This document shows, in pieces, positions 43,311 to 53,425 of a stretch of 64,000 nucleotides of DNA. Position 1 is the stretch's first letter. The number at the start of each line of letters is the position of its first letter. The translations under genes were made by a program, and so were the position numbers. The stretch is from Orthosia cruda (lineage: Eukaryota; Arthropoda; Insecta; Lepidoptera; Noctuidae), in the NCBI GenBank assembly GCA_964057195.1, contig OZ059827.1, positions 46,483,245 to 46,547,244 on the forward strand. The letters are read 5' to 3'. The notes under the pieces were generated by a model that made no database searches, was not told the origin of the DNA, and worked only from the letters and a program-made list of their open reading frames with translations.

Positions 43311-44161
43311 TGCTTCTAAATAGCATATTTAAATCATTTAACAAAATTAAAAATCGAACGCACCGTTTCAAATTTTTTTTTCTGTGACTTTGAAAAACAG
43401 CCAGAACGCTGAAAACGCACCAGAAAGATACCGCACTGATCGTTCACGTACGAGATCCAACTAAATAATCCTTTCCCATTGTTCCGATCTAATAGAGTAA
43501 TAAACCTCATTCCCAACAACATTGTAATTCGTTACCATTACTCTCCACACCTTAATCTATTCAAAATTAATACGTCACAATTATCACTAACTAGATTCGA
43601 TGGACCGATTCGGGAACATTCGTCGATGCTCGGGCCGGAAATAAGGGTCATTGGTTCCTATTAATGCGATCAAAATTGAGGTTGTAGACGAATCCTCGTG
43701 TGACGCAAGTAAGGACTATTGTTGGGTAAAGCTCTTCAGCCTGGAAATGGACTTGAGGGTTTCAAATTCATTTCAGTATAGTGTAATAGGGTAGTTGGCT
43801 GAACATTAGTTTTTTGTCCGTCAGGTAAATTAATAAAAAATATCGGACACGTATTTTTCTTTTGACACGTAAACATAAAGTGACGACGATATAATGTGTT
43901 GAAATATCGTGATACGTCACACAGCTAGTACAATTTATACTGACATAGTGACGTCCCCCGCTAGAATCCCCCTTCTGAACTTTGATGCGCTTTATCTTTG
44001 TTAATTTTAGTGATTTGGTTTTTTTTTTTTGGTTTTCGTTTGACATTGGTTTATTTTATTAATTTGGTGTGATATTTTATGATACATGTTTTCTACCTGA
44101 CATTTGTTTTTTACTTACCATTTTATAATTCCTGACTTAATTTTTGTACGTTTCGACTTTA
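43311..44161. other. No recognised feature
   Basis: AT-rich; short frames only. Confidence 0.4.
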
Positions 44162-44795
44162 TCTTAATATATATAAATCTCGTGTCACAATGTTTGTCCT
44201 CAATGGACTCCTAAACCACTTGACCGATTATAATAAAATTCGCACACCATGTGCAGTTCGATCCAACTTGAGAGATAGGATAGGGTAGGGTAGGTAGGGT
44301 AGGGTAGGTAGGGTAGGTAGGGTAGGGTAGGTAGGGTAGGGTAGGTAGGGTAGGTAGGGTAGGGTAGGTAGGGTAGGGTAGGGTAGGGTAGGTAGGGTAG
44401 GGAAGTTAGGGTAGGGTAGGTAGGGTAGGGTAGGTAGGGTAGGGTAGGTAGGGTAGGGTAGGTAGGGTAGGGTAGGTAGGGTAGGGTAGGTAGGGTAGGG
44501 TAGGGTAGGGTAGGTAGGGTAGGTAGGGTAGGGTAGGTAGGGTAGGGTAGGTAGGATAGGTAGGGTAGGGTAGGTAGGGTAGGTAGGGTAGGTAGGGTAG
44601 GTAGGGTAGGTAGGGTAGGTAGGGTAGGTAGGGTAGGTAGGGTAGGTAGGGTAGGTAGGGTAGGGTAGGTAGGGTAGGGTAGGTAGGGTAGGGTAGGTAG
44701 GGTAGGGTAGGTAGGGTAGGGTAGGGTAGGTAGGATATTTAGTAGATGAATGTTTGGTGTTTTTATGGCAAAACAAAGTTTGCCGGGTCAGCTAG
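44162..44795 (+). mobile_element. Helitron carrying a minisatellite (634 bp)
   Basis: It starts TCTTAATATATATAAATCTC after an A and contains the body phrase AAACCACTTGACCGATTATA. It ends with a hairpin (GGCAAA...TTTGCC) 11-13 nt before CTAG at 44792..44795, followed by T. These are the A|TC...hairpin...CTAG|T hallmarks of Helitrons. About 460 bp of the interior is a GGTAGG-type tandem array. No Rep/helicase. Confidence 0.85.
44277..44737 (+). repeat. GGGTA/GGTA minisatellite
   Basis: The array alternates GGGTA (5 bp) and GGTA (4 bp) words, mainly as 14-bp GGGTAGGGTAGGTA and 9-bp GGGTAGGTA units. The 9-bp unit is uniform around 44575..44660. The minus strand has no stop, giving a spurious 182-codon Pro/Thr/Tyr/Leu frame. 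It is not the insect telomere repeat TTAGG. Confidence 0.9.
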
Positions 44796-44816
44796 TTGTA
44801 ATATATGAATCTGGTT

Positions 44817-45060
44817 TTGTTAACCCCCGACGGAAAAAGAGGGATGTTATAAGTTTGACGTGTGTTGCTGTGTATCTGTGTGTCTGTCTGTGGCATCATA
44901 GTGCCTCAACGGATGAACCAATTTTGATTTAGTTTTTTTTTGTTTGATAGGTGATTGTGTCGAGAGTGTTCTTAGCTATGTTTGAATAAAATCGGTTCAG
45001 CCGTTCAAAATTTCCATAACTTTTTACTGTTTGAATCGGGATGTTTTCGCAAGAAAAACG
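44817..45060 (+). repeat. AACCCCCGACGG-type moth repeat
   Basis: TTAACCCCCGACGGAAAAAG, GTTATAAGTTTGACG, CGGATGAACCAATTTTGATT and ATCGGTTCAGCCGTTC. The same order is found inverted inside the insertion at about 8930-9205. Confidence 0.7.
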
Positions 45061-45479
45061 TGTCTGGGGGTTTTTTAAATTTTGAAGTATTACTTGTTTT
45101 TATGATCCATTGTGCTTTTTTTGCTAAATTGTATTTTTTTTTTAATTCGTTGTTTACCATTTTGTGTTTTAATTTCAAGGCAAAACATGTCAGTACAAAA
45201 AATAATTAAAAATAGAACATCCTGCATGCCTACTGTATGTGAATTCATTTTTGGACAAATAAATTATCTTTAATAAATACGTGTCCAATATTATTTGATA
45301 ATCTTACTGTCGGACTAAATAGAATTATCATTTTTCTACCCAGGATACATCCACATATAGGCTGCTTTGCACCGTATCATCGTTCTGTTTGCTCAATATT
45401 AAAATGCTGCTTTCACAATCTGGTTGAATCTGGGTTATTAGATTTAATAGATCAGTTGCGTAGCCTTCACGGAATTAAT
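45061..45479. other. No recognised feature
   Basis: AT-rich; nothing supported. Confidence 0.4.
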
Positions 45480-45612
45480 GCTAATGCCCAGCCATAGTTG
45501 TTCCAACCAACCAATGAGTGAGTGGAAAGAGAGTGCACAGTGTTTGTGCTCACACTTGTGCACAATAATGTCTATCATGACTATGGCTAGTCTACGCTGC
45601 GAAGAGAAAGGA
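45480..45612. repeat. MITE-like moth repeat
   Basis: GTTGTTCCAACCAACCAATG, AAAGAGAGTGCACAGTG and CACACTTGTGCACAATAATG are a familiar lepidopteran repeat. GCCATAGT near the left and ACTATGGC near the right form short inverted ends. Confidence 0.5.
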
Positions 45613-45626
45613 GTTTAGTGATGGCA

Positions 45627-45648
45627 CGACGCAATTTAAATTGCGTCG
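45627..45648. repeat. Perfect 22-bp palindrome
   Basis: CGACGCAATTT followed directly by its reverse complement AAATTGCGTCG, no spacer. Confidence 0.85.
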
Positions 45649-45723
45649 ATAGGCGATGTCTTCTAACACGTAGTCTCTATTACACGTCTATACTAATATA
45701 TAATATAATATTTAATATCTATA

Positions 45724-46222
45724 TCTATACTAATATTATAAAGAGGTAAAGTTGTTTGTAAAGTGTCATAGGCTAAAATATAATGAAAAAAAAAATAGAG
45801 ATCCTTATGAAAGTTCAATAATGTAACCCAAGGTAGCAAAATGTTGCCTGTAAAATACATTATTTGGCGTGCGCTGAGAAAACTATTGATGATAGATAAA
45901 AATTTGTAGGTAGGATAGGTAGGATAGGCAGGATAGGCAGGGTATCCAGTTTAGCCAGGGTAGCCAGGTTAGCCAGGGTAGGCAAGGTAGGCAGGTAGAC
46001 AGGGTAGCCATGGTAGCCAGGGTAGACTGGGTACGCAGGGTAGCCAGGTTAGGCAGGGTGGCCAGGGTAGCTTGGTTAGCCAGGGTAGGCAGGGTAGCCA
46101 GGGTAGACCAGTTAGGCAGGGTTGGCAGGGTAGGCAGGGTAGCCAGGGTAGCTATGGTAGCCAGGGCAGACTAGGCAGGCAAGGTAGCCAGGGTAGCCAG
46201 GGTAGCTAGGGTAAGCAGGGTT
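45724..46222 (+). mobile_element. Helitron-like element with second minisatellite
   Basis: It starts TCTATACTAATATTATAAAG at 45724; a second truncated start, TCTATACTAATATATAATAT, lies at 45687. A short body leads into a tandem array. No 3' hairpin or CTAG was found after the array, so the 3' end is lost or beyond recognition. Confidence 0.65.
45906..46222 (+). repeat. GGGTAGCCA minisatellite
   Basis: About 35 imperfect 9-bp units, mainly GGGTAGCCA and GGGTAGGCA with variants such as GGTTAGCCA and GGGTAGACT. It begins with plain GGTAGGATA units like the array at 44277. Confidence 0.85.
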
Positions 46223-46549
46223 ACATTAAAAGGCTGATGAACTTAATGCTTACGAATGATACTCGTTGTTTTAGTGTATGGATAACATAGTAATTACTTA
46301 GGAATATAAAATAGATTTTTCAATTTGTTATGTACAAAGTTGTCGCGGCATGTAGAACGAGGAACGTCATCGGACTTCTTAGATTGTCACGATTATAAGA
46401 TCACGTTCAATTCGGTCGAATTGTTTCGCATTGCGTCCATGTGAATGTACTTGCAATTTAAATCACCTTTCGGTGTGATATAAATCGAATCGTGTCGAGT
46501 CATCTGGAAGGAAGTTTAATCGTATTTCTTTTTTGTCATGGTTTATTTG
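46223..46549. other. No recognised feature
   Basis: Nothing supported; a small CACC/GGTG hairpin at about 46464. Confidence 0.35.
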
Positions 46550-46745
46550 CTCTTGACTCTAGTCTAGGTCAGAGGTGACAGAGACAAAGTCGACGATGGA
46601 GTAAGCTTACCCAGATGAAGCCTGTTCACTCTAACTTAGAAGAGATTCGGGTTGTATGCGTTCGGAAACATAGACGCAGGCAGTGAGTTCCACTCTTTTG
46701 CTGTGCGCATTATGAAGGATGTTTGGAAGCGCTTGGTGCGAATTA
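46550..46745 (-). mobile_element. CR1-like LINE ORF2 end and 3' UTR
   Basis: On the minus strand: coding positions matching IMRTAKxWNSLPAS(V)F (plus TGCGCATTATGAAGGATG and AGTGAGTTCCACTC), then the terminal block near 46570. It is decayed. Confidence 0.6.
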
Positions 46746-47420
46746 GTGCAATGGCAACTAGATTATTCTTTATTTATATCTTTCACTCTATCTACAGACG
46801 CCGAAGTAAGAATGAAATAGGTAGTTCTTAACTACAAATTACGCAGACGGTCCTCTCCCACCAGCTCTGATTTTATCAAACCCACATCGACCACGAAAAC
46901 TGACCTTTCATGAAGTGGTCATGGGACAAATAATTCACATAATTAAATTACCGAACGACAATATTTCCGACATCAACTGACTATTATTACTACGTTAATT
47001 CACAAAATAATTAAAGTAATCCCATCTGAAAATTATGGCTTGTTACGTAATTTTCACATCGTGTCCAATATTTATGACATCGTCACATTTATGTGTCATT
47101 AATTAAAGTGTCATGGCGGAACTCCAATCTTAGCGTGTGGATTGTTAATTGAATGTTAGCTTTATTGGATATATAAGGCTTCGATATCGATGTTGGTAAT
47201 TATACGGCAAATTGAATCGTTGACTATAGTTCGATACTTTATCAAAATGAGGGCAGGGAAGTGTTTGCCGTGTAGCGGCTGTATATGCAGGTATACTGTA
47301 ACGTAGTACAGGTATTTGAGTAGCTTGTATGAGAGTCCATTTTGTGTTAGTAAATGAAAAGTTAGCACAGCAGTTACATACAGGATTTGATTGAGTTTTC
47401 AGCTGAAATTAATATCCAAT
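46746..47420. other. No recognised feature
   Basis: AT-rich; nothing supported. Confidence 0.4.
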
Positions 47421-47612
47421 CTGCTCTCAAAACGGTGAAGGAAAACATCGCGAGAAAACCGGCATGTCCTAGAAACAAAAATCGAATACATGTGACATCC
47501 ACCAACCCGCATTGGGCCCGCGTGGTGGATTACGTCCCATTCCCTCTCACAGAGAGGAGGCGTGTGCCCCAGCAGTGGGAACACTAAAAAGGTTGATGAT
47601 GATGATGATTAA
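47421..47612 (+). mobile_element. tRNA-headed SINE body and GAT tail
   Basis: CTCAAAACGGTGAAGGAAAA, GTGACATCCACCAACCCGCA, ATTCCCTCTCACAGAGAGGA and CCCCAGCAGTGGGAACACTA, then TTGATGATGATGATGAT. The tRNA-like head is missing. Confidence 0.8.
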
Positions 47613-47882
47613 TATCCAATCTGAAACAAATTATATCCATCTCCACCAAACTGTACCAGCTGCAAAATAATAGCTATAATACACCATGGACAGGCTGTGA
47701 ATTGTGTATAGTGCGTAGTACCTACTTGGTACGTAATGTTACGTAATTTTGCTTAAAAGGGCACTTACGCGTAAAATCAGATTGCGGTCATCTCTTCCTT
47801 ATTGCTATTGTGTATCCAACAATCTCGACTTTTGGAGGACGATGCTATCAATGTAGGTTGGTTATGTTTGTACTGTCTTGGA

Positions 47883-48130
47883 CAATCCCACCGCACTATT
47901 CCCAAATAATTGCAACTCCTGAAAGCCAGAATAAACAGTGGTGACCAACAGAAAAGCGCCGAGGCAATGAAGCTCGACGAAGTCCCAGAGAATCAATTTG
48001 GTCTTGGATCCCGCAACAAAATTAATCAGAAAAAAATAACGGAGTAGTAGGAAAAAATAAAAATTTCCACTTCACTCCATATAAAGCAGGAGACAGAACA
48101 AACAAGGTCAATAGGCACAAAGGGTCGTTT
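47883..48130 (+). repeat. Unnamed coding-like repeat, copy 3
   Basis: Parallel to 22275..22526 along its whole length. After one early stop the frame reads LQLLKARINSGDQQKSAEAM then KLDEVPENQFGLG. Substitutions between the copies fall often at third codon positions. Confidence 0.6.
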
Positions 48131-48792
48131 ATAACTGGGATAAGGATACCCTGGGGTAAGGGTTTGTACAGTCTTGTTTTGAAGTCAATAATATTCTTCC
48201 AATTTATACTGTAGCAGGAGTTGTGTCATATGGCACGGGATCCTGATGATAGACTGCTGCCTCCTTCTGTCTCGACGCTTGTAATCTGCTTTGATATCAA
48301 GCTTACTTCTCTTTTTGGCTTTTGAACGAAGGAAATACGGACTAGCATTTCATTGAGTCTTCATTCTATTGTAAAAGAAAAATAATCTTAAACAGTTAGA
48401 CTTACATAATAATTATCTAAGTATATCTTAAGTAGAACAATAATTACCTACTATAGACATACATTGTAAAGGTCAGATCGGATCGGATTTCTATAACAAA
48501 ACAGACGTTGACATGCATTTATTTGCATACAATGTTATTGTTTTGATTTACTGACCTATAGATAAATTAATAACAATGGAATGACGTATGGGTGCAGCGA
48601 ATACTACTGATTACTACACATATACTGCCATCCTGAAGATATAAAGCCGCCATTCAGATTATGAATATGGGTATATACATACATGCATCTGCCTGGCATC
48701 TTTTTCACCCTATTTCTTTTCTGGTTTTTACAAAATGTAGGTAGTAAATGTTATTATTGTTTTATTTATTTCTCGTCCTTACTAACTTAATT
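48131..48792. other. No recognised feature
   Basis: AT-rich; nothing supported. Confidence 0.4.
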
Positions 48793-49332
48793 TAAGTACC
48801 ACTAATACTATTGTTAAGGGTTTAGCATAAGCATGTTTTTTATATAGTATGCCGTCGGTAATATTTTTTTGAAAAAGTTTTTATTTTTCACTTTTTGTTG
48901 TACGTACCTAATAGGCAAGTTTTTTAGTAAGGTACCTATAACACCAGAAAAGATTACCCGAATATCATGAAACTTGAACATAACCGGTGAAATGAGAGAT
49001 CTGCGTACCCCTTAAGAGCGTACTGGAATGATGTTATGTTATGAAATGGTATAAACAATAAACAGAGTGATTGCAGCAACCCCGAGAGATTTGCCGTAAT
49101 TTATTGAAGAGTTCTGTTGCATATCTTCGAAGTTCTTCATCAGATTTTCACCAAATTAAAATGGGACTAATATCCAAATATACGTTTTTATACAAAAAAA
49201 TATTAAATAAAAGAATTTTCAAAATCGGTCCAAAATTGTCGGAGATATGCCTGAACATAAAGAAAAGAAAAGAAAAACAAACATAATGTCGAACATAGAA
49301 CCTCCTCCTTTTTGGTAAGTCGGTTAAAAATA
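48793..49332 (+). repeat. ACCGACT-type moth repeat, long copy
   Basis: It runs from TTAAGGGTTTAGCATAAGCA, through CTTGAACATAACCGGTGAAA and CCGAGAGATTTGCCGTAATT, to CTCCTCCTTTTTGGTAAGTC near the right end. It is the same as the minus-strand body of the insertion at 8039..9416. No coding function visible. Confidence 0.75.
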
Positions 49333-49849
49333 GGTTTTACAAACCTATTTTTAACAACAACTTGTTGAAAATCGGCGTTTTTATCCGGATTCTATTTAAT
49401 AAAATAATATTGATAGTAGAAAAGTAACGCTTAGACAGATTAATAGAGAATTTTTTGCTGATTACTATGGCACACAAATCTAAAATCGGCCAATTGTCAG
49501 AGAGTGGCATTTTTGCCTAAGGACGGCATCATACTGTCACTGCATCAATGTTATAATTACTTGACATAGTTGCCGTTATCTTCAAAGGGATACCGGCAGT
49601 CGTAAACCAACTTGCTAATGATAAATTTTATTACATAGAAAGTGACATAGTTCAAACAGCTACTAAAACAGTGACCTCTCAAAGACATAAAGATACAAAA
49701 GCAATAAAAAAAATTGCTGCACAGATAATTGTCTTAATTATAAAATGGAGGGTTTCCCATTATTACTATTATTATTCAAGTAAGAGAAGGTCTTCTATTT
49801 GAGACAGACATCGAAAACACGATCATTATTTGTTCGATTCGAAAAGATC
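49333..49849. other. No recognised feature
   Basis: Nothing supported. Confidence 0.4.
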
Positions 49850-50023
49850 CGGTTGCAACCGCGTTCCGGAAGATGCAGCATTGGAAGACCTATGAACGGG
49901 GTTAAGGCTACGGGAATAAGCTGGATGTGAGACACACAAGACCGATCCAACATGGATATACTTGGAAGAGACTTATGGTCAGATATGGACGTCTTTCGGC
50001 TTAATTTATGATGATGATGATAA
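49850..50023 (+). mobile_element. RTE-like LINE 3' end
   Basis: TTCCGGAAGATGCAGCATTG, GCTGGATGTGAGACACACAA and ATGGACGTCTTTCGGCTTAA, then TGATGATGATGAT. Confidence 0.7.
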
Positions 50024-50054
50024 TAAGCTTGTGAAACAAATAAATATATCTAAG

Positions 50055-50228
50055 TGTATTGAAGGCTCGTGTTTGACTACTATCTCACCTGATAGTGATA
50101 GTGATGATGTGATCGACGAAGGGGCACGTTTGCCTACAAGTAACTTATTCTCTGTTGATTTAACGACTCTCAAGTTATACAGCTTCAAGGAAACACAGAC
50201 TTCGGCAGGAAATTTAACGAGGAATGAA
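50055..50228 (-). mobile_element. CR1-like LINE ORF2 end and 3' UTR
   Basis: GGCTCGTGTTTGACTACTAT and CACCTGATAGTGATAG mark the terminus. Higher up, GACTCTCAAGTTATACAGCT and AACACAGACTTCGGC correspond to the coding FKxxV / SVF positions. Decayed. Confidence 0.6.
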
Positions 50229-51104
50229 ACATCAGGAAATGAAACAGTTTAGCTATACACACGATAAAATTCGCTTAGCTAGAATTGATCAAAGAAAAGA
50301 TAAAGGCCAAATAAAAGCCCACCCATTGCGTACCAAAGAATGATCACGGAGGAAATGTAAACTAAAAATCTACATAAAAAAGATTTTACCGCACGCGAAA
50401 ATCAACATCAAATTAAGAATTATAAACCTCAATAATTATTTACTAATAACCAAGACAGTTAACATGGCAGGTTTCGTAACTTTGTTACCTACTGCGCTAA
50501 CATGAGGTCAATTTGTCAAACGAAAACTGCGGGCAGTCACAACGAGGTAATTTATAATGGTACCGGTTAGAAGTGTTAAATTTCCTAATACCTTGAAAAA
50601 CCAGATTGTTGTTTATGAATAGGTATCAGATATTGGAGACAGGACGGCTATAAGATCCGGCTTTGATGTGAGAAATTGAAATGCAACAAAGCCTTTCCAT
50701 GATTACATGCTGGGTCATATCATAATGATAAAGATGAGTCTGTAGTTGGAAATAATCTCTTTTTACAATACATTTCATATATTAGAATTTTCAGACAAGT
50801 ATGACCAAAAATATATTGAGTCATTTTATGGAGAATAATTATGATAACAGAAGACTTCTAATACGAAGATGAAGAAGCTTGCCTATGTACCTACTTACTG
50901 ACTTATAAAATTGAAACCATGACTGGACAACTGGCCATAAACACTTCGCCTAGAATACAACATGATAAGTCTCGCCGTAATATAAATGTCAGTCATTTAA
51001 CAGGCTCGGCAATATAATCATTAAATATGACAAGTTTTAGTGCTTTACACAACTGGACAATGCGGCTTTTGTAGTGGCCGCAAACAATTTAAGGCGTAAA
51101 AGCT
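50229..51104. other. No recognised feature
   Basis: AT-rich; nothing supported. Confidence 0.4.
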
Positions 51105-51328
51105 TGATCACACTAATATTATAAAGTTTGTGAGAGTGTAAATGTGTTTGTATGTTTGTTGCTCTTTCATGCAAAAACTTCTGAACGGATTTGGATGAAA
51201 TTTGGCACAGAGACAGACTATAGTCTAGAAAAGAATATACTACTATAATATTTTTCATCCCGGGGATAGATGTTTCCTTGGCATAATTTTCGACATTCAC
51301 GTGGGAGAAACCGCTGGGAGAAGGCAGT
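51105..51328 (+). mobile_element. Helitron-like element, degraded ends
   Basis: ACACTAATATTATAAAGTTT at the left, TTTGGATGAAATTTGGCACA in the body, and ACGTGGGAGAAACCGCTGGG at the right in place of the GC hairpin. CTAG is lost. Confidence 0.65.
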
Positions 51329-51864
51329 TATATATTTTATATGTCAGAGGAATAGAGCTTGATGTTAAGGCTGCGGACGAATCACCTTTAACATAATCAT
51401 TCAGTTTTGTTTAATTAGCAACATTTAGCTTCTGATTCAAATCTCAGTTCGATTAACAACACTTTATTTATCTAATGTCAAAATATTTGATTTCGATTAT
51501 ATGTACTATACTGTACTTTGCCGGATGTGTTCAGTGTCCAATGAAAGCAGGGGTGGCTGATAATGGCTACCTGAGGAGTCTCCCGCTATGGTTATTCGCT
51601 TAGAAAGAAACGCGCGGACGCGCGTCTCGGCGTTGTGAATAGTTGTGATGAAAAGTGTTGAGAAGTAGCCTGGTGGCGTGTGTGAACTTGAAAAAGTGTG
51701 TTTTCGTTGAGAAAAAGCGAAACTATTGGTGACCGAATCTGCTGCTTTGCTAATGGGACCAAGGACTATCTCTAAAAAGGCATAACGACTAACTCTAAAC
51801 ATTTTGACTCTTGAAGAAATTGATTGTATATAGAATACCACTATATAAATATAGGTACCATAAC
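51329..51864. other. No firm feature; weak core-promoter-like site
   Basis: TTATATGT at 51497 and TTCAGTG at 51530 are spaced about as a TATA box and an arthropod initiator. A GC-containing stretch follows (51600-51640). Far too little to call a promoter. Confidence 0.2.
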
Positions 51865-52085
51865 CATATTAGTCGTAAAATTGATGACCGTTGGGGTAGA
51901 CGGGTTCTTGAATGGAGACCGCGAACTGGTAAACGCAAGGTGGGACGCCCTCAGGCTAGATGGAGCGACGATCTTCGCAGTGTAGCTGCTAGAAGCTGGA
52001 TGAGAGTTGCCGAAAATCGAAGCAAATGACGTGCATTTGGAGAGGCCTATGTCCAGCAGTGGACTGCTATAGGTTGATGATGATA
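51865..52085 (+). mobile_element. RTE-like LINE, C-terminal end
   Basis: The frame reads RKIDDRWGRRVLEWRPRTGK then RKVGRPQARWSDDL and WMRVAENRSK before a TGA in place of the usual Trp codon, then RAFGEAYVQQWTAIG. A TTGATGATGAT tail runs into a TA microsatellite (52083..52099). It is the best preserved C-terminus of this family here. Confidence 0.8.
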
Positions 52086-52682
52086 TATATATATATATAG
52101 CTGCAGCTAGACTTCGTGGCAAACGCTCGATATCAAGGTAAATAAATTAAAAATATTCGAAATACAATAGTGCCCAACACTTATATGCTAATGAAAACTA
52201 TTCACCCGACTGGATTTGCCTAGCCAGTTGCGAAGCTTATTTTAAATCAACAACTCGAACATTTAAAAGTCAATTTGTCAATTAAGTAAAACACCGGAAT
52301 ATTTCCATATTTGTTTCGATTTAACTACTTGTATATTATTCTTGTCAAAGTTTATCGAACTAATAACATTCAAAGCCAGTGACAGGTTTTCGATAGAAGG
52401 TATATTATTCCATCGACTATTTTAACCGACACGTTTGGCGCCAATCAAGATGCAACGACCATTTGATTCCGTTAATATTTATAGTTTTTTGTGCGATAAC
52501 GTAAACAGTGTATTTACCCATTTTATTATTATTTAATACTATTTTCTAATGTAACTGTAATTCAAGTAATCAATATGAATAGCAAAAGAAGTATTCTGAG
52601 TATGTAGTGGCTGACTAGGATTTTTCTATTGAATGATTATTATTTACGAATACTACTGCATAGATGATTCATCTTCATTATT
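52086..52682. other. No recognised feature
   Basis: AT-rich; nothing supported. Confidence 0.4.
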
Positions 52683-53337
52683 TTAGCCGAAAGATGTCCA
52701 GTGATGGACATAGGCCTCTCCCAGGCGTCGCCACAATGACGGGTCTCGTGTGTTCAATGGTCAATTTAGCGGATTCATGCAACCTTCTTTCGGTTCGTGG
52801 TCGCCATTCCAGAACTTTTCGGGCACACCGGCCATCCGTCCTGCGAACAATGTGCCCTACCCACTGCCACTTAAGTTTCGCAATTCTTCGGGCTGTGTCG
52901 GTAACTTTGGTTCTCCTGCGTATATCCTTATTCCTGATGCGATCAGGAAGGATCAAGGAAACGCCGAGCACAGCCCTCTCCATTGTTCTTTGGGTGACTC
53001 TCCATTGTGAATGACCACATCTCGGCCCCATAGGTAATCACTGACAACAGATACTGGTAATAGATTTACCACTGCGGTAAAATGGACGAGAAGATCCCGC
53101 GCAACTTCCCGAACGCCGCCCAGCCATGTCGGATTCGACGGTTGACCTCTTTCTCGAAGTTAGACTACCCAACTGGACCGTTTGTCCCAGGTAGACATAA
53201 TCGTCTATAACTTCGAGTATAGAGTCCACGATCTTGATAGGAATAGGTGTTACATTGGTCTTGGTGTAGATGAGTATTTTGTCATCAGCGTTCTGCATCA
53301 CTATCAATCCACTGCTTGATATAATATACGTCTTGAC
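52683..53337 (-). mobile_element. RTE-like LINE, RT C-terminal half
   Basis: On the minus strand: NADDKILI (from the FADDI catalytic area), DSILEVIDDYVYLGQTVQLG, a frameshifted linker, then QRTMERAVLGVSLILPDRIR, TDTARRIAKLKWQWVGHIVR and RTDGRCARKVLEWRPRTERR. It ends with the CAGTGG...GGCTAAA terminus at 52683. Several frame changes show that it is dead. It is the longest RTE-like fragment in the window. Confidence 0.85.
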
Positions 53338-53425
53338 GTATACTTTATCGGCGTCTCCAATCGCACACCATTTTTTTCGATTCTCGGCAATTCTTATCCG
53401 ACTGCTACCAGCCACCAGTCAGTAG
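53338..53425 (-). mobile_element. Second RTE-like tail fused upstream
   Basis: On the minus strand SRIRIAENRKKWCAIGDADK matches WMRVAENR..RAFGEAY of 51865..52085, i.e. the extreme end of another copy. It runs in the same frame into the NADDKI of 52683..53337, making a chimeric 125-codon frame. Confidence 0.6.

Noticed and set aside
43160..43387. 75-codon frame starting MTAGANGLMCF
   Set aside because: It lies antisense within a 5S-headed SINE and recurs wherever that SINE occurs.
44228..44776. 182-codon minus-strand frame rich in Pro/Tyr/Thr/Leu
   Set aside because: It is the translation of the GGGTA/GGTA minisatellite, whose minus strand has no stop codon. Not a protein.
45906..46222. Array of short repeats that might suggest a CRISPR or telomere
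   Set aside because: Units are contiguous 9-mers without spacers, and the sequence is not TTAGG. It is a minisatellite within a Helitron-like element.
51498..51536. TATA box plus initiator
   Set aside because: Both motifs are weak in AT-rich DNA and no exon-like sequence follows. Mentioned only as a weak site.
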